Shown here: positions 55,901-64,000 of the stretch, piece by piece
Layout: each line of letters begins with the position of its first letter
Numbering within the stretch: the stretch's first letter is position 1
Origin: Bradyrhizobium betae
GTDB taxonomy: Bacteria > Pseudomonadota > Alphaproteobacteria > Rhizobiales > Xanthobacteraceae
Direction of reading: 5' to 3'
Length of the DNA stretch: 64,000 nucleotides
Assembly (NCBI RefSeq): GCF_008932115.1
Contig: NZ_CP044543.1
Span: 1,426,001-1,490,000, forward strand
Position numbers and translations under genes: made by a program
Notes under the pieces: generated by a model
Told to the model about the DNA's origin: nothing
Database searches by the model: none
Seen by the model: the letters and a program-made list of their open reading frames with translations, nothing else

Positions 55901-56779
55901 ATGATCAACCCGACCTCACTGCTCTATCCCGATGCCTTCCTCTCGCCGCTCGCGATCGACGCGGCCGTGCAGCGCGCACTCGACGAGGATCTCGGCCGCG
56001 CCGGCGACATCACCTCGCTCGCGACGATTCCGGAAGCGAGCAAGGCGCAGGCGATCCTGGTGGCGCGGCAGTCCGGCGTGATCGCCGGCTTGCCGCTGGC
56101 GCTGGCGACGCTGCAAAAGCTCTCGCCCGACATCGAGGTGCGCCCGAATGTCCGCGACGCCGCACGCGTTGCCCGCGGGCAGCAGGTGCTGACGATCACG
56201 GGCCCGGCGCGCGCCATTCTGGCGGCCGAGCGGACCGCGCTGAACTTCGTCGGCCGCCTGTCCGGCGTCGCGACGCTGACGGCCGATTACGTCGCGCGCA
56301 CCGAAGGCACCAGGATGCGCATCTGCTGCACGCGAAAGACCACGCCGGGGTTGCGTGCGCTGGAGAAATATGCGGTGCGCTGCGGCGGCGGCTTCAACCA
56401 CCGCTTCGGCCTCGACGATGCGATCCTGATCAAGGACAACCACATCGCGGTCGCCGGCGGCATCCGCCCGGTACTGGAGCGCGCCCGCGCCCGTGCCGGA
56501 CACCTCGTCAAGGTCGAGATCGAGGTCGATACGCTGTCGCAACTGCGCGAGGTGCTCGACAGCGACATGGCTGACGCCGTGTTGCTCGACAACATGGATC
56601 TCGCGACCCTGCGCGAGGCCGTCAAGCTCAACGAGGGCCGCCTCGAGCTGGAGGCATCCGGCGGGATCACACTGGAGTCGATCGCGGCGATTGCAGCAAC
56701 GGGTGTCGACTACGCGTCATCTGGCGCGCTGACGCATTCGGCGCCGAACTTCGACTGTGCGCTGGATATCGCGGCGTGA
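55901..56779 (+). CDS. nadC: Nicotinate-nucleotide diphosphorylase (carboxylating)
   Basis: Converts quinolinate and PRPP to nicotinate mononucleotide. The 292-residue protein has [57 protein letters not shown] and [16 protein letters not shown], all typical. GGAGG precedes the ATG. It ends the nadABC run and is convergent with the SleB-type gene, with a type B repeat between. Confidence 0.96.
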   Translation: MINPTSLLYPDAFLSPLAIDAAVQRALDEDLGRAGDITSLATIPEASKAQAILVARQSGVIAGLPLALATLQKLSPDIEVRPNVRDAARVARGQQVLTITGPARAILAAERTALNFVGRLSGVATLTADYVARTEGTRMRICCTRKTTPGLRALEKYAVRCGGGFNHRFGLDDAILIKDNHIAVAGGIRPVLERARARAGHLVKVEIEVDTLSQLREVLDSDMADAVLLDNMDLATLREAVKLNEGRLELEASGGITLESIAAIAATGVDYASSGALTHSAPNFDCALDIAA

Positions 56780-56795
56780 GGCCGGCTTCCCTCTC

Positions 56796-56881
56796 CGTCA
56801 TGGCCGGGCTTGTCCCGGCCATCCACGCCCTGCAACTCGGTACAAAGAACGTGGATGCCCGGGACAAGCCCGGGCATGACG
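56796..56881. repeat. Palindromic repeat, type B, copy 2
   Basis: CGTCATGGCCGGGCTTGTCC and CGGCCATCCACG are inverted as CGTGGATGCCCGGGACAAGC and CCGGGCATGACG. Nearly the same as 41402-41487. It lies between the convergent nadC and cell-wall hydrolase genes. Confidence 0.88.
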
Positions 56882-56895
56882 AACTCTTGTGAATG

Positions 56896-58350
56896 CTACC
56901 TTCGCTCGCTCACACCCATCTCGGCGGAACTCTTGGCTTCCTGCGCGAGCTCGGCGGAGAGCGCGGCGGTTTGCGCCGGGGTGCCCCAGCTCGGTTCCTC
57001 GCTGCCGTCGCCCCAGGCGCGCGGACGGTAGAAGGTGTGCACGCCGGTCTTGTACATCTTCTTCATCTCGGCGACCCAGGACGGGCGCACCCAATAGGCG
57101 TGATAGTGCGTCGACTTGCCGACCTCGGGCAGCCAGACCTGGCCGTCGAGCATTGCCTTCGAAATCTTCTTCGCGCGCTCCCACATCTCGGGCTCGCGGA
57201 TCACGTCGGCATTGTTGTCGCAGGCAAAGGTGAACTGGCAGGCGAGATGGCGGTGCTTGTTCTGATAGACCGCGCCGCACACAGTGTCGGGATATTTGCC
57301 GGAGAATACGCGGTTCAATACCACCTGCGCCACCGCGATCTGGCCGCGAACCGCCTCGCCGCGGGACTCGAAATAGACCGCTTCGGCGAGACACTTCTCC
57401 GATTTCGCGCGCGACTTGTCGTCGAGTCCCAGCCGCTCGGCCGGCGATCTGGCGCGCTGGTTGTCGGCATTGACCTCGCCCTTCGGCGCGACACTCTCGC
57501 CGCTCTCGATATCCCCAGCGATCGCCTCCGTCGGCGGTGACAGCGAGGCCGTCACCTTCATGTCGGGATCCGGCATCACGATCAGCGGCTCTGCGCCGGG
57601 CTGCCAGCTCTCGATGCTCTCGACACTGCCGCCGAGCGAAGAACTGCCGAAGAACAGGTTCGAGGTCTTGACGCTGAAGGGATCGCGCACGGGCGTGGTC
57701 GGCGCGGTGGCTCGCTTCAGCGCCTCCAGCGGCTGCACCGCGAACGAGCGCGCGAGGTCGCTGGCCTGGGGCGCATTGGTGTATTGCGGCAGCGGCGGCG
57801 CGCGCAGCGCTTCCGCGAGCTCGGGATCGAGTGCGGCTGCGGACTCGGGCGACATTGCTTGTGGCAACGCGACGGTCTTGGCGCCGAACACCGAGCTGTT
57901 CGAGTTCGCCGGATCCTGGCCCGCTGGTGCTGCGCTAGGTGTGGCCGTCTCGGGCGCCTGCGTCGGCGTCACGGTTGCGAGGCGGTCACCCTTCATGGAG
58001 CGATCGACCTTGGGAAAATCGGCGGCCTGGTAGCGCGGCGGGGCCTGCAGCGCCGGATTACGGCCGAGCGCGCCGGTGACGTCGCGACCGTCGAGGCTCG
58101 CGAGGCGAACCATCGCGCTCTGCGGAACCGACGTGCCGATGGGACGGGAAAAACTGTAGGTGGCGAGCTGAATCGAGGACGCCGCGGAGAACACCTGCTT
58201 CTGCCAACGCTCGGCGACGCCGGGCTGACGCGCCAGCAGGGAGGCAATATCCTGATAGCCGGTCTCTCTCGGCATCAATGCGAAGATGCAGAGACCGATG
58301 CCGAAGGACGCGAACCGCGCGCCCTTCGGATGGTTACGCAACACAGACAT
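56896..58350 (-). CDS. Cell-wall hydrolase, SleB family
   Basis: A 484-residue protein with an N-terminal hydrophobic segment (FASFGIGLCIFALMPRETGY), a long low-complexity middle (about 90-350, rich in Pro, Ala, Ser) and a C-terminal SleB/Hydrolase_2 domain (about 355-465). The domain shows EAVYFESRGEAVRGQIAVAQ, VLNRVFSGKYPDTVCGAVYQ and STHYHAYWVRPSW. The Glu of YFESRGE is the likely catalytic acid. It probably cuts peptidoglycan, anchored or exported to the periplasm. ATG 58350 is taken; GTG 58362 is possible. Confidence 0.87.
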   Translation of the reverse strand: MSVLRNHPKGARFASFGIGLCIFALMPRETGYQDIASLLARQPGVAERWQKQVFSAASSIQLATYSFSRPIGTSVPQSAMVRLASLDGRDVTGALGRNPALQAPPRYQAADFPKVDRSMKGDRLATVTPTQAPETATPSAAPAGQDPANSNSSVFGAKTVALPQAMSPESAAALDPELAEALRAPPLPQYTNAPQASDLARSFAVQPLEALKRATAPTTPVRDPFSVKTSNLFFGSSSLGGSVESIESWQPGAEPLIVMPDPDMKVTASLSPPTEAIAGDIESGESVAPKGEVNADNQRARSPAERLGLDDKSRAKSEKCLAEAVYFESRGEAVRGQIAVAQVVLNRVFSGKYPDTVCGAVYQNKHRHLACQFTFACDNNADVIREPEMWERAKKISKAMLDGQVWLPEVGKSTHYHAYWVRPSWVAEMKKMYKTGVHTFYRPRAWGDGSEEPSWGTPAQTAALSAELAQEAKSSAEMGVSERR

Positions 58351-58628
58351 CGATACGCTCACGCTACGCTTACAAAAATCGAGATGCAGTACATCCGTGC
58401 AATTCGATCTTTCTCGTGAGTATCTAATTTAGGTTGCCGGGGCGTTAATCGACGTTGCGCGCGCGGCACACTCAAGCGGTCTCAGGTGTTTTCACGGGGT
58501 GATTGCGAGCGTGGTAAATGTCCGCTGACGTCAAGCGGTAAACAATCGGTCAACGCGAATGGTGAAGGAACCCTTGCACGTGCGTATCATTACGGGACGC
58601 GCGATGAGTTCCCGCTGTTGCACACACT

Positions 58629-58648
58629 CGTCATTGCGAGCGCAGCGC
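58629..58648. repeat. Half-copy of the 31-bp inverted-repeat element
   Basis: CGTCATTGCGAGCGCAGCG matches the left arm of the element at 18406-18485, then breaks off. The rest of the arm and the partner arm are missing, and the ppdK terminator begins directly afterwards. Confidence 0.7.
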
Positions 58649-58650
58649 GC

Positions 58651-58685
58651 AAAACGAAAGAGGCGGGGCCAAAGCCCCGCCTCTT
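58651..58685 (-). terminator. Rho-independent terminator of ppdK
   Basis: AAGAGGCGGGGC and GCCCCGCCTCTT form a perfect 12-bp stem with a 4-base loop. On the minus strand it is followed by TCGTTTT after the final TT of the stem. It lies about 22 bases beyond the ppdK stop. Confidence 0.92.
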
Positions 58686-58707
58686 CGCATTCAACATTTG
58701 AAATCGC

Positions 58708-61635
58708 TTACGCCTGGCTCGCGACCGCCTTGCCGAGCGCAGCTTGCGCCGCTGCGAGGCGGGCGATCGGCACGCGGTAGGGCGAGCAAGAGACGTAGTC
58801 GAGGCCGATGTTGTGGCAGAAGGCGACCGAGGCGGGATCGCCGCCGTGCTCACCGCAGATGCCGACCTTGAGCTTGGGCCGCGTCTTGCGGCCGCGCGCG
58901 ACGCCGATCTTGACGAGCTCGCCGACGCCTTCCTGGTCGAGCGCGACGAACGGATCGATCGGCAGGATCCCCTTGGACACGTAGGTGCCGAGGAAGCTCG
59001 CGGCGTCGTCGCGGCTGATGCCGTAGGTGGTCTGCGTCAGGTCGTTGGTGCCGAACGAGAAGAATTCGGCGCTCTCCGCGATCTCGGCCGCGAGCAGGCA
59101 GGCGCGCGGCAGCTCGATCATGGTGCCGACCTGATAGGCGATCTTGGTGCCGGTTTCGCGCATCACCGCCTTCGCGGTGGCGTCGATACGCGCCTTGACG
59201 AGGTCGAGCTCCATCTTGGTCGCGATCAGCGGTACCATCACCTCGAGGCCGACGGCCTTGCCGGTGCGCTTCTCGGCCTCGACCGCCGCCTCGAAGATCG
59301 CACGCGCCTGCATCTCGGCGATCTCCGGATAGGCGATCGCGATACGGCAGCCGCGGAAGCCGAGCATCGGATTGAATTCCGAGAGCTCGCGCGCGCGGTC
59401 GGCGAGGCGCCGCGGGTCGGTGTTCATGGCACGCGCCACTTCCTCGACCTCGGCATGGGTGTGCGGCAGGAACTCGTGCAGCGGCGGATCGAGCAAGCGG
59501 ACCGTGACGGGCAGGCCCTTCATGATCTCGAACAGCTCGACGAAGTCGGCGCGCTGCATCGGCAGCAGCTTGGCTAGCGCGGCGCGGCGCGACTGCTCGT
59601 CCTCGGAGAGGATCATCTCGCGCACCGTGCGGATGCGCGTCTCCTCGAAGAACATGTGCTCGGTACGGCAGAGGCCGATGCCCTCCGCGCCGAACTTGAT
59701 CGCGGTGCGGGCGTCGTCCGGCGTATCGCCATTGACGCGCACGCCGATCTTGCGGACCTGGTCGGCCCACTTCATCAGCGTGCCGAACTCGCCGGAGAGC
59801 TCCGGCTCGATCATCGGCATGCGGCCGGCGAGCACCTGACCGAGCGAGCCGTCGATGGTGATGACGTCGCCGGTCTTGAAGCTGCGCGAGCCGATGCTCA
59901 TGGTGCCGCGACCGTAATCGACGCGGATGGTGCCGCAGCCGGAGACGCAGGGCTTGCCCATGCCGCGCGCGACCACCGCAGCATGCGAGGTCATGCCGCC
60001 GCGCGTGGTCAGGATGCCTTCGGCGGCATGCATGCCGTGGATGTCTTCGGGGCTGGTCTCGATGCGGACCAGAATGACCTTGCGACCGTCGGCCTGAAGC
60101 TTGGCCGCCTCGTCCGAGGAGAACACGATCTCGCCGGAAGCCGCACCAGGCGAAGCCGGCAGGCCCGTCGCGATCACGTCGCGCTTGGCGTTGGGATCGA
60201 TGGTCGGATGCAGCAGCTGATCGAGCGAAGCCGGATCGATCCGCATCACCGCTTCCTTCTTGGTGATCAGGCCTTCGTTGGCGAGCTCGACCGCGATGCG
60301 GAGCGCCGCTTTCGCGGTCCGCTTGCCGCCGCGGGTCTGCAGCATCCACAGCTTGCCCTGCTCGACCGTGAACTCCATGTCCTGCATGTCGCGGTAGTGC
60401 TTCTCGAGCAACGTGTAGATCCGCGTCAGCTCCTTGAAGGCCTCCGGCATCGCCGCTTCCATCGACGCCTTGTCGGACCCGGATTCCCTGCGCGCTTCTT
60501 CGGTGATGTCCTGCGGCGTGCGGATGCCCGCCACCACGTCCTCGCCTTGCGCGTTGATCAGGAACTCGCCGTACAGCTTGCTCTCGCCGGTCGAGGGGTT
60601 GCGCGTGAAGGCGACGCCGGTGGCCGAGGTCTCGCCCATGTTGCCGAACACCATGGCCTGCACGTTGACCGCGGTGCCCCAGGATTCCGGAATGTCGTGC
60701 AGCTTGCGATAGGTCACCGCGCGCGCGTTCATCCAGGATGAGAACACCGCACCGATCGCGCCCCACAGCTGGTCGTGCGGATCCTGCGGGAAGTCCTTGC
60801 CGGTCTCGCGCGCGACCGCGTCCTTGTACTTGCCGACCAGATCGACCCAGTCCTCGGCGGACAGATCGGTGTCGAGCGTATAGCCCTGGCTGTCCTTGAA
60901 CGTGTCCAGGATTTCCTCGAAGTGATGATGCTCGAAGCCGAGCACCACGTCCGAATACATGGTGATGAAGCGGCGATAGCTGTCGTAGGCGAAGCGGCGG
61001 TCACCCGACAGCTCCGACAGCGCTTCCACGGTCTGGTCGTTGAGGCCGAGGTTGAGCACGGTGTCCATCATGCCCGGCATCGAGGCGCGCGCACCGGAGC
61101 GCACGGAAACGAGCAGCGGGTTCTTGGTGTCGCCGAAGATCTTGCCGGTCAACTTGCCGACATGGTCGAGCGCCTTCTCAACCTGCGACTGCAATTCCTT
61201 GGGGTAGGACTTGTCGTGTGCGTAGAAGTAGGTGCAGACCGAGGTCGGGAGGGTGAAGCCCGGAGGCACCGGCAGGCCGAGATTGGCCATCTCGGCGAGA
61301 TTGGCGCCCTTGCCACCCAGCAGGTCGCGCATTTCGGTGCGGCCTTCGGCCTTGCCGTCGCCGAATGTGAAGACCCACTTACCGGCCTTGGCCGTGGCTG
61401 GCGCCGCCTTGGCGGGGGCTGCCTTCTTCGGCGCTGGCTTGGCAGCGCCCTTCGGAGCAACGGGCCTGGTCACAGCTTTCGCAGCCGGCTTGGCTGCGGG
61501 CTTGGCAACAGCCTTTGCAACGGGCTTCGGGGCAGTCTTCGACAGCGCCTTTCGGGCCGCCGGCGCGGCCTTCGCCTTGGCGGAAGGCTTTGATTTCGCT
61601 GGGAGTTTCTTAGGCTTCGAGGCGGCTTTGGCCAT
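58708..61635 (-). CDS. ppdK: Pyruvate, phosphate dikinase with Ala/Lys-rich N-terminal tail
   Basis: Interconverts pyruvate, ATP and phosphate with PEP, AMP and diphosphate. The protein has 975 residues; the core begins at about residue 87 (GKWVFTFGDGKAEGRTEMRD). ATP-grasp: LGGKGANLAEMANLGLPVPP. Phospho-histidine domain: TRGGMTSHAAVVARGMGKPC. PEP-binding barrel: LCRTEHMFFEE and VGICGEHGGDPASVAF with the catalytic Cys. The first 86 residues are almost only Ala, Lys and Pro, like a histone H1 tail, and are absent from most homologues. No in-frame ATG lies between the tail and the core start. A strong terminator follows. Confidence 0.95.
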   Translation of the reverse strand: MAKAASKPKKLPAKSKPSAKAKAAPAARKALSKTAPKPVAKAVAKPAAKPAAKAVTRPVAPKGAAKPAPKKAAPAKAAPATAKAGKWVFTFGDGKAEGRTEMRDLLGGKGANLAEMANLGLPVPPGFTLPTSVCTYFYAHDKSYPKELQSQVEKALDHVGKLTGKIFGDTKNPLLVSVRSGARASMPGMMDTVLNLGLNDQTVEALSELSGDRRFAYDSYRRFITMYSDVVLGFEHHHFEEILDTFKDSQGYTLDTDLSAEDWVDLVGKYKDAVARETGKDFPQDPHDQLWGAIGAVFSSWMNARAVTYRKLHDIPESWGTAVNVQAMVFGNMGETSATGVAFTRNPSTGESKLYGEFLINAQGEDVVAGIRTPQDITEEARRESGSDKASMEAAMPEAFKELTRIYTLLEKHYRDMQDMEFTVEQGKLWMLQTRGGKRTAKAALRIAVELANEGLITKKEAVMRIDPASLDQLLHPTIDPNAKRDVIATGLPASPGAASGEIVFSSDEAAKLQADGRKVILVRIETSPEDIHGMHAAEGILTTRGGMTSHAAVVARGMGKPCVSGCGTIRVDYGRGTMSIGSRSFKTGDVITIDGSLGQVLAGRMPMIEPELSGEFGTLMKWADQVRKIGVRVNGDTPDDARTAIKFGAEGIGLCRTEHMFFEETRIRTVREMILSEDEQSRRAALAKLLPMQRADFVELFEIMKGLPVTVRLLDPPLHEFLPHTHAEVEEVARAMNTDPRRLADRARELSEFNPMLGFRGCRIAIAYPEIAEMQARAIFEAAVEAEKRTGKAVGLEVMVPLIATKMELDLVKARIDATAKAVMRETGTKIAYQVGTMIELPRACLLAAEIAESAEFFSFGTNDLTQTTYGISRDDAASFLGTYVSKGILPIDPFVALDQEGVGELVKIGVARGRKTRPKLKVGICGEHGGDPASVAFCHNIGLDYVSCSPYRVPIARLAAAQAALGKAVASQA

Positions 61636-61731
61636 AGCTTGCACACAACCTGCGAGAGGAATGGGAAATCGCGCGCCTTACACCACTTTGGGCAGGGTCG
61701 CGCAAGTCGAAGAGTTCCGGAAAATGAAGGC

Positions 61732-61887
61732 CTAGAGATGGAGCCACTTCAACAATCCGAGCCCGATCGCGCCATTTATGATGAGAAAGATCGCGACGAT
61801 CAGGTTGAGCAGGCGCGGCATGATCAGGATCAGCACGCCCGCAAGCAGCGACAGGATCGGCGAAATGTGGGCGACGGTGATGTGCAT
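61732..61887 (-). CDS. DUF3096 membrane peptide, 51 aa
   Basis: A 51-residue protein starting MHITVAHISPILSLLAGVLI and ending LGLLKWLHL. It has two closely spaced hydrophobic helices joined by MPRLLN. This matches the DUF3096 family of short two-helix membrane proteins as I know it. GGAAAG lies 8 bases before the ATG. It is 96 bases upstream of ppdK in the same direction. Function unknown. Confidence 0.8.
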   Translation of the reverse strand: MHITVAHISPILSLLAGVLILIMPRLLNLIVAIFLIINGAIGLGLLKWLHL

Positions 61888-62110
61888 GAATTGTCTTTCC
61901 GTACGTTAAGGCGAATCGCTGGCGGATCATAGCGGACCGGGTTCCGCGGGTAGAGACGCGCAAGAGGCGAGCGGGTTCCCGGCTTCGCGAAAACTGCCCG
62001 AAATTGCCGCTGATGCGGCAAGGCTTTCCCGGAACATTGCGAAGGGGGCATGCATTGGCCAACCGGTCGCGCCGCTGGCGCCGGCTGAAATCATGTCCAA
62101 GGAGTTTTGC

Positions 62111-62464
62111 ATGCGGAACAGGATTCTTGCTCTTGCAGCGCTCGCGGCCGCGATCGGTTCGCCCGTCGCGGCGCAGGCGCAAACCGGAATCACAGTGGGA
62201 CGCGCGCCCGTCGTGGTCGATAGTGGCCCGACGATTGCGGTCGAACAGCGGCCGGCCTTCCGAGACTATGTCGTCGAACAACGTGTACCGGCCTTCAGCA
62301 TTCCAGATCGCGTGGTGGTCGGCAGCACCTTACCCGAGAGCGGCGTCACCTATTATGACGTACCGCAACGTTTCGGCGCCACGACCTATCGCTACACCGT
62401 CGTGAACGGCGCGACCGTGCTGGTCGAGCCGCGTTCGCGGCGCATCGTCGAGGTGATGGACTAG
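62111..62464 (+). CDS. DUF1236 exported protein, 117 aa
   Basis: A 117-residue exported protein with a signal peptide (MRNRILALAALAAAIGSPVA, cleaved near AQA). The mature part has RDYVVEQRVPAFSIPDRVVV, LPESGVTYYDVPQRFGATTY and VVNGATVLVEPRSRRIVEVM, as in DUF1236 proteins of Rhizobiales. AAGGAG lies 7 bases before ATG 62111, which decides between it and the ATG at 62093. Function unknown; probably periplasmic. Confidence 0.85.
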   Translation: MRNRILALAALAAAIGSPVAAQAQTGITVGRAPVVVDSGPTIAVEQRPAFRDYVVEQRVPAFSIPDRVVVGSTLPESGVTYYDVPQRFGATTYRYTVVNGATVLVEPRSRRIVEVMD

Positions 62465-62473
62465 CTCTTGTTT

Positions 62474-62524
62474 GGACGCGTTTTCGTCACGCGAACCAGT
62501 CCCCACTTCGCTCGAAAACGCTCT
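62474..62524. repeat. Rhizobial palindromic repeat (GCGTTTTCGAGCGAAGTGG type)
   Basis: GCGTTTTCG and CGAAAACGC are inverted at the two ends, with GTCACGCGAACCAGTCCCC and ACTTCGCT inside. Its reverse complement reads GCGTTTTCGAGCGAAGTGGG then GACTGGTTCGCGTGACG, a pattern I know from many rhizobial intergenic regions. Confidence 0.75.
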
Positions 62525-62589
62525 GCACAACTCGATGTCCGGCGCGTCACTTCAATCAGGCTGGCGCGTGCAGCTTGTTGCGGACATCA

Positions 62590-62629
62590 GGCCCCGCCCG
62601 GTCTTCCCCCCGCCGGGTGGGGCTTTTTT
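62590..62629 (+). terminator. Rho-independent terminator (plus strand)
   Basis: GCCCCGCCCGG and CCGGGTGGGGC form an 11-bp stem (one G-U pair) with a C-rich loop, followed by TTTTTT. It lies about 130 bases past the DUF1236 stop, after the rhizobial repeat, so it may end that transcript or a short RNA of its own. Confidence 0.85.
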
Positions 62630-62631
62630 GC

Positions 62632-62735
62632 GTCATTCCGGGGCGCGCCACTTGGCGCGAGCCCGGAATCCATTTCTCAACGTCACGCGCGGCACGATGG
62701 ATTCCGGGTTCGCGCTTCGCGCGCCCCGGAATGAT
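62632..62735. repeat. Palindromic repeat, type A (GTCATTCCGGGGCGCG)
   Basis: GTCATTCCGGGGCGCG with GCGAGCCCGGAATCCAT is inverted as ATGGATTCCGGGTTCGCG and CGCGCCCCGGAATGAT. Same family as 19302-19409 and 33639-33764. It lies between the terminator and the end of glyS. Confidence 0.87.
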
Positions 62736-62761
62736 AGTGGTGTTTGCCGCGCGACTGTGCC

Positions 62762-64000
62762 TCAATCCTGGATCTTCGAGAAATCCGCCACCGCCCGCGT
62801 GGCGCTGCGGATCTCGTTCAGCAGCTTCAGGCGGTTCTCACGCACCTTCGCATCGTCGTCATTGACGCGAACTTTTTCGAAGAACGCATCGACCGGCGGA
62901 CGCAGCTTTGCCATCGCGGTCATCGCCGCGGCAAAGTCTTCCCTGGCGACCGCGGCACTTGCTTCCGCCGTCACCTCGCCGATCGCCTTCGCCAGCGCCT
63001 TCTCCTCGTCGAGGCCATAGAGCGCAGCATCGGGCGCGCCATCGAAGCTGCGCTTGTCCTTCTTCTCCTCGATGCCGAGGATATTGCTGGCGCGCTTGAT
63101 GCCGGCGAGCAGGTTCTTGCCGTCGTCGGTCTCAAGGAATTTGCCGAGCGCATCGACACGGCGAACGACCATCAGGAGATCGTCCTGGCCGCCGAGCGCG
63201 AACACGGCGTCGACGAGATCGTGACGTGCGCCCTGCTCGCGCAGCTGAACTTTCAGGCGGTCTGCGAAGAAGGCGAGCAGATCGCTCGAAAGCTTCTGCG
63301 CATTGGCAGCCTTCACCGACAGACCGGCGAGTGCCGACGACGCCACCTTGGTGAGCGACAGACGCAGCGCGTTCTCGGCAATCAGCCTGATCACACCCAG
63401 CGCCGCGCGACGCAGCGCGTAGGGGTCCTTGCTCCCCGTCGGCTTCTCGTCGATCGCCCAGAACCCGACGAGCGTGTCGATCTTGTCCGCCAACGCGACC
63501 GCGACGCTGACCGGATCGGTCGGCACGCGATCCGCGGGCCCCTGCGGCTTGTAGTGCTCTTCGCAGGCGGCGGCTACGGACTCATCCTCGCCCTGGGCCA
63601 GCGCGTAGTACTTGCCCATCAGGCCCTGCACTTCAGGAAATTCGCCGACGACCTCCGTCAGCAAATCCGCCTTTGCCAGATGCGCGGCACGCGTCGCTTT
63701 GGCGACATCGGCGCCGACCAGCGGCGCGATCTCCGCCGCAAGCCGCTCGATACGCTTGATGCGCGCGGCCTGCGTGCCAAGCTTCTCGTGGAACACGATC
63801 TGCTCGAACTTCGGCAGACGCTCTTCCAGCTTCGTCTTCAGGTCCGTCTCGTAGAAGAACTTCGCATCGCTCAGCCGCGCGCGGATCACGCGCTCGTTGC
63901 CGGCAATGATGGTCTTGCCGCCGTCGGTGGCCTCGATGTTGGCGACCAGGATGAACTTGTTGGCGAGCTTGCCCTGATTGCTCTTGGGATCGCTGACGAC
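62762..64000 (-). CDS. glyS: Glycyl-tRNA synthetase beta subunit, C-terminal part
   Basis: The frame is open to the right edge, so 413 codons of the 3' part are present and the start lies outside the window. The sequence ([77 protein letters not shown] and [19 protein letters not shown]) is that of bacterial GlyS, the partner of GlyQ in charging tRNA-Gly. The internal ATT at 63889 is not a real start. The C-terminal DALR-like anticodon-binding region is complete. Confidence 0.96.
   Translation of the reverse strand, partial: VVSDPKSNQGKLANKFILVANIEATDGGKTIIAGNERVIRARLSDAKFFYETDLKTKLEERLPKFEQIVFHEKLGTQAARIKRIERLAAEIAPLVGADVAKATRAAHLAKADLLTEVVGEFPEVQGLMGKYYALAQGEDESVAAACEEHYKPQGPADRVPTDPVSVAVALADKIDTLVGFWAIDEKPTGSKDPYALRRAALGVIRLIAENALRLSLTKVASSALAGLSVKAANAQKLSSDLLAFFADRLKVQLREQGARHDLVDAVFALGGQDDLLMVVRRVDALGKFLETDDGKNLLAGIKRASNILGIEEKKDKRSFDGAPDAALYGLDEEKALAKAIGEVTAEASAAVAREDFAAAMTAMAKLRPPVDAFFEKVRVNDDDAKVRENRLKLLNEIRSATRAVADFSKIQD

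Larger units (their letters stand above)
58351..58707. other. Gap of 357 bases between the SleB-type gene and ppdK
   Basis: No gene is seen. The part near 58350-58480 is AT-richer and likely holds the promoter of the cell-wall hydrolase gene. A half-copy of the TCATTGCGAGCGCAGCG repeat lies at 58629-58648, and the ppdK terminator at 58651-58685. Confidence 0.6.

Noticed and set aside
58850..60766. A 638-residue frame inside ppdK on the same strand
   Set aside because: It is a shifted frame of ppdK, Arg/Gly/His-rich, with no recognised motif; ppdK itself is intact.

Overview
The window looks like a chromosomal segment of a Bradyrhizobium-type alphaproteobacterium (Rhizobiales). The evidence is high GC, a red-type (form IC) RuBisCO operon with cbbX, many Rhizobiales-typical small families (DUF6894, DUF4142, DUF1236, DUF3096, TIGR02301), a NadQ-type regulator, and many palindromic intergenic repeats of the kind scattered through Bradyrhizobium genomes. 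The assignment rests on gene content and reading, not on a database search.

Layout. 1-2.4 kb: the tail of a universal stress protein, a small conserved protein and a PAS-GGDEF-EAL c-di-GMP enzyme. 2.6-12.5 kb: a complete Calvin-Benson-Bassham operon on the minus strand, in transcription order cbbF-cbbP-cbbT-cbbA-cbbL-cbbS-cbbX-cbbE, with cbbR divergent. The genes are tightly packed, and a strong stem-loop between cbbS and cbbX may set RuBisCO above its activase. 12.5-15.7 kb: a small nucleotide-sugar cluster (NAD-dependent epimerase, RmlC-like epimerase, divergent sugar C-methyltransferase) and a second copy of the small conserved protein. 15.8-18.3 kb: a DUF4118 membrane protein and a tetR-MFS efflux pair with two matching operator-like sequences. 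18.3-19.4 kb: about 1.2 kb without genes, made of several hairpin repeats and a probable 0.6 kb genomic repeat.

19.4-34.2 kb: housekeeping and accessory genes. These are an N-carbamoyl-D-amino acid hydrolase, three small proteins, a TctC-type binding protein, tRNA-Pro(CGG), the threonylcarbamoyl-AMP synthase Sua5, an FAD-linked D-2-hydroxyacid dehydrogenase, a GNAT enzyme, an unrecognised membrane protein, NudK, an oddly arranged outer-membrane protein, a cysteine version of glycine-reductase GrdB followed by a family III CoA-transferase, an SRAP protein, a second Nudix enzyme and TIGR02301. 34.4-36.1 kb: an ECF sigma factor, a DUF4142 protein and a cupredoxin. The sigma gene and the DUF4142 gene carry the same -35/-10 pair with identical spacing, so a self-activating regulon is likely. 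36.1-45.2 kb: a sulfurtransferase, a dihydroorotase-like enzyme with an altered metal motif, ygfZ-tag-HD hydrolase, a tyrosine phosphatase, a NadQ-type regulator and a large DUF2339 membrane protein. 45.2-52.6 kb: two adjacent chemoreceptors with an identical signalling core, DUF6894, a secreted protein, an AcuI-like reductase and an MFS transporter.

52.9-56.8 kb: nadA-nadB-nadC, the de novo NAD pathway from aspartate, with two copies of one palindrome upstream that are good candidates for NadQ operators. 56.9-64 kb: a SleB-type cell-wall hydrolase, pyruvate phosphate dikinase with a long Ala/Lys/Pro tail, a DUF3096 peptide, a DUF1236 protein and the 3' part of glyS.

I saw no CRISPR array, transposase, prophage or rRNA. 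No wholly new defence or biosynthetic system is evident. The most interesting signals are regulatory (ECF, NadQ and TetR sites), the GrdB-like/CoA-transferase pair, the outer-membrane protein with a displaced first strand, and the dense repeats.
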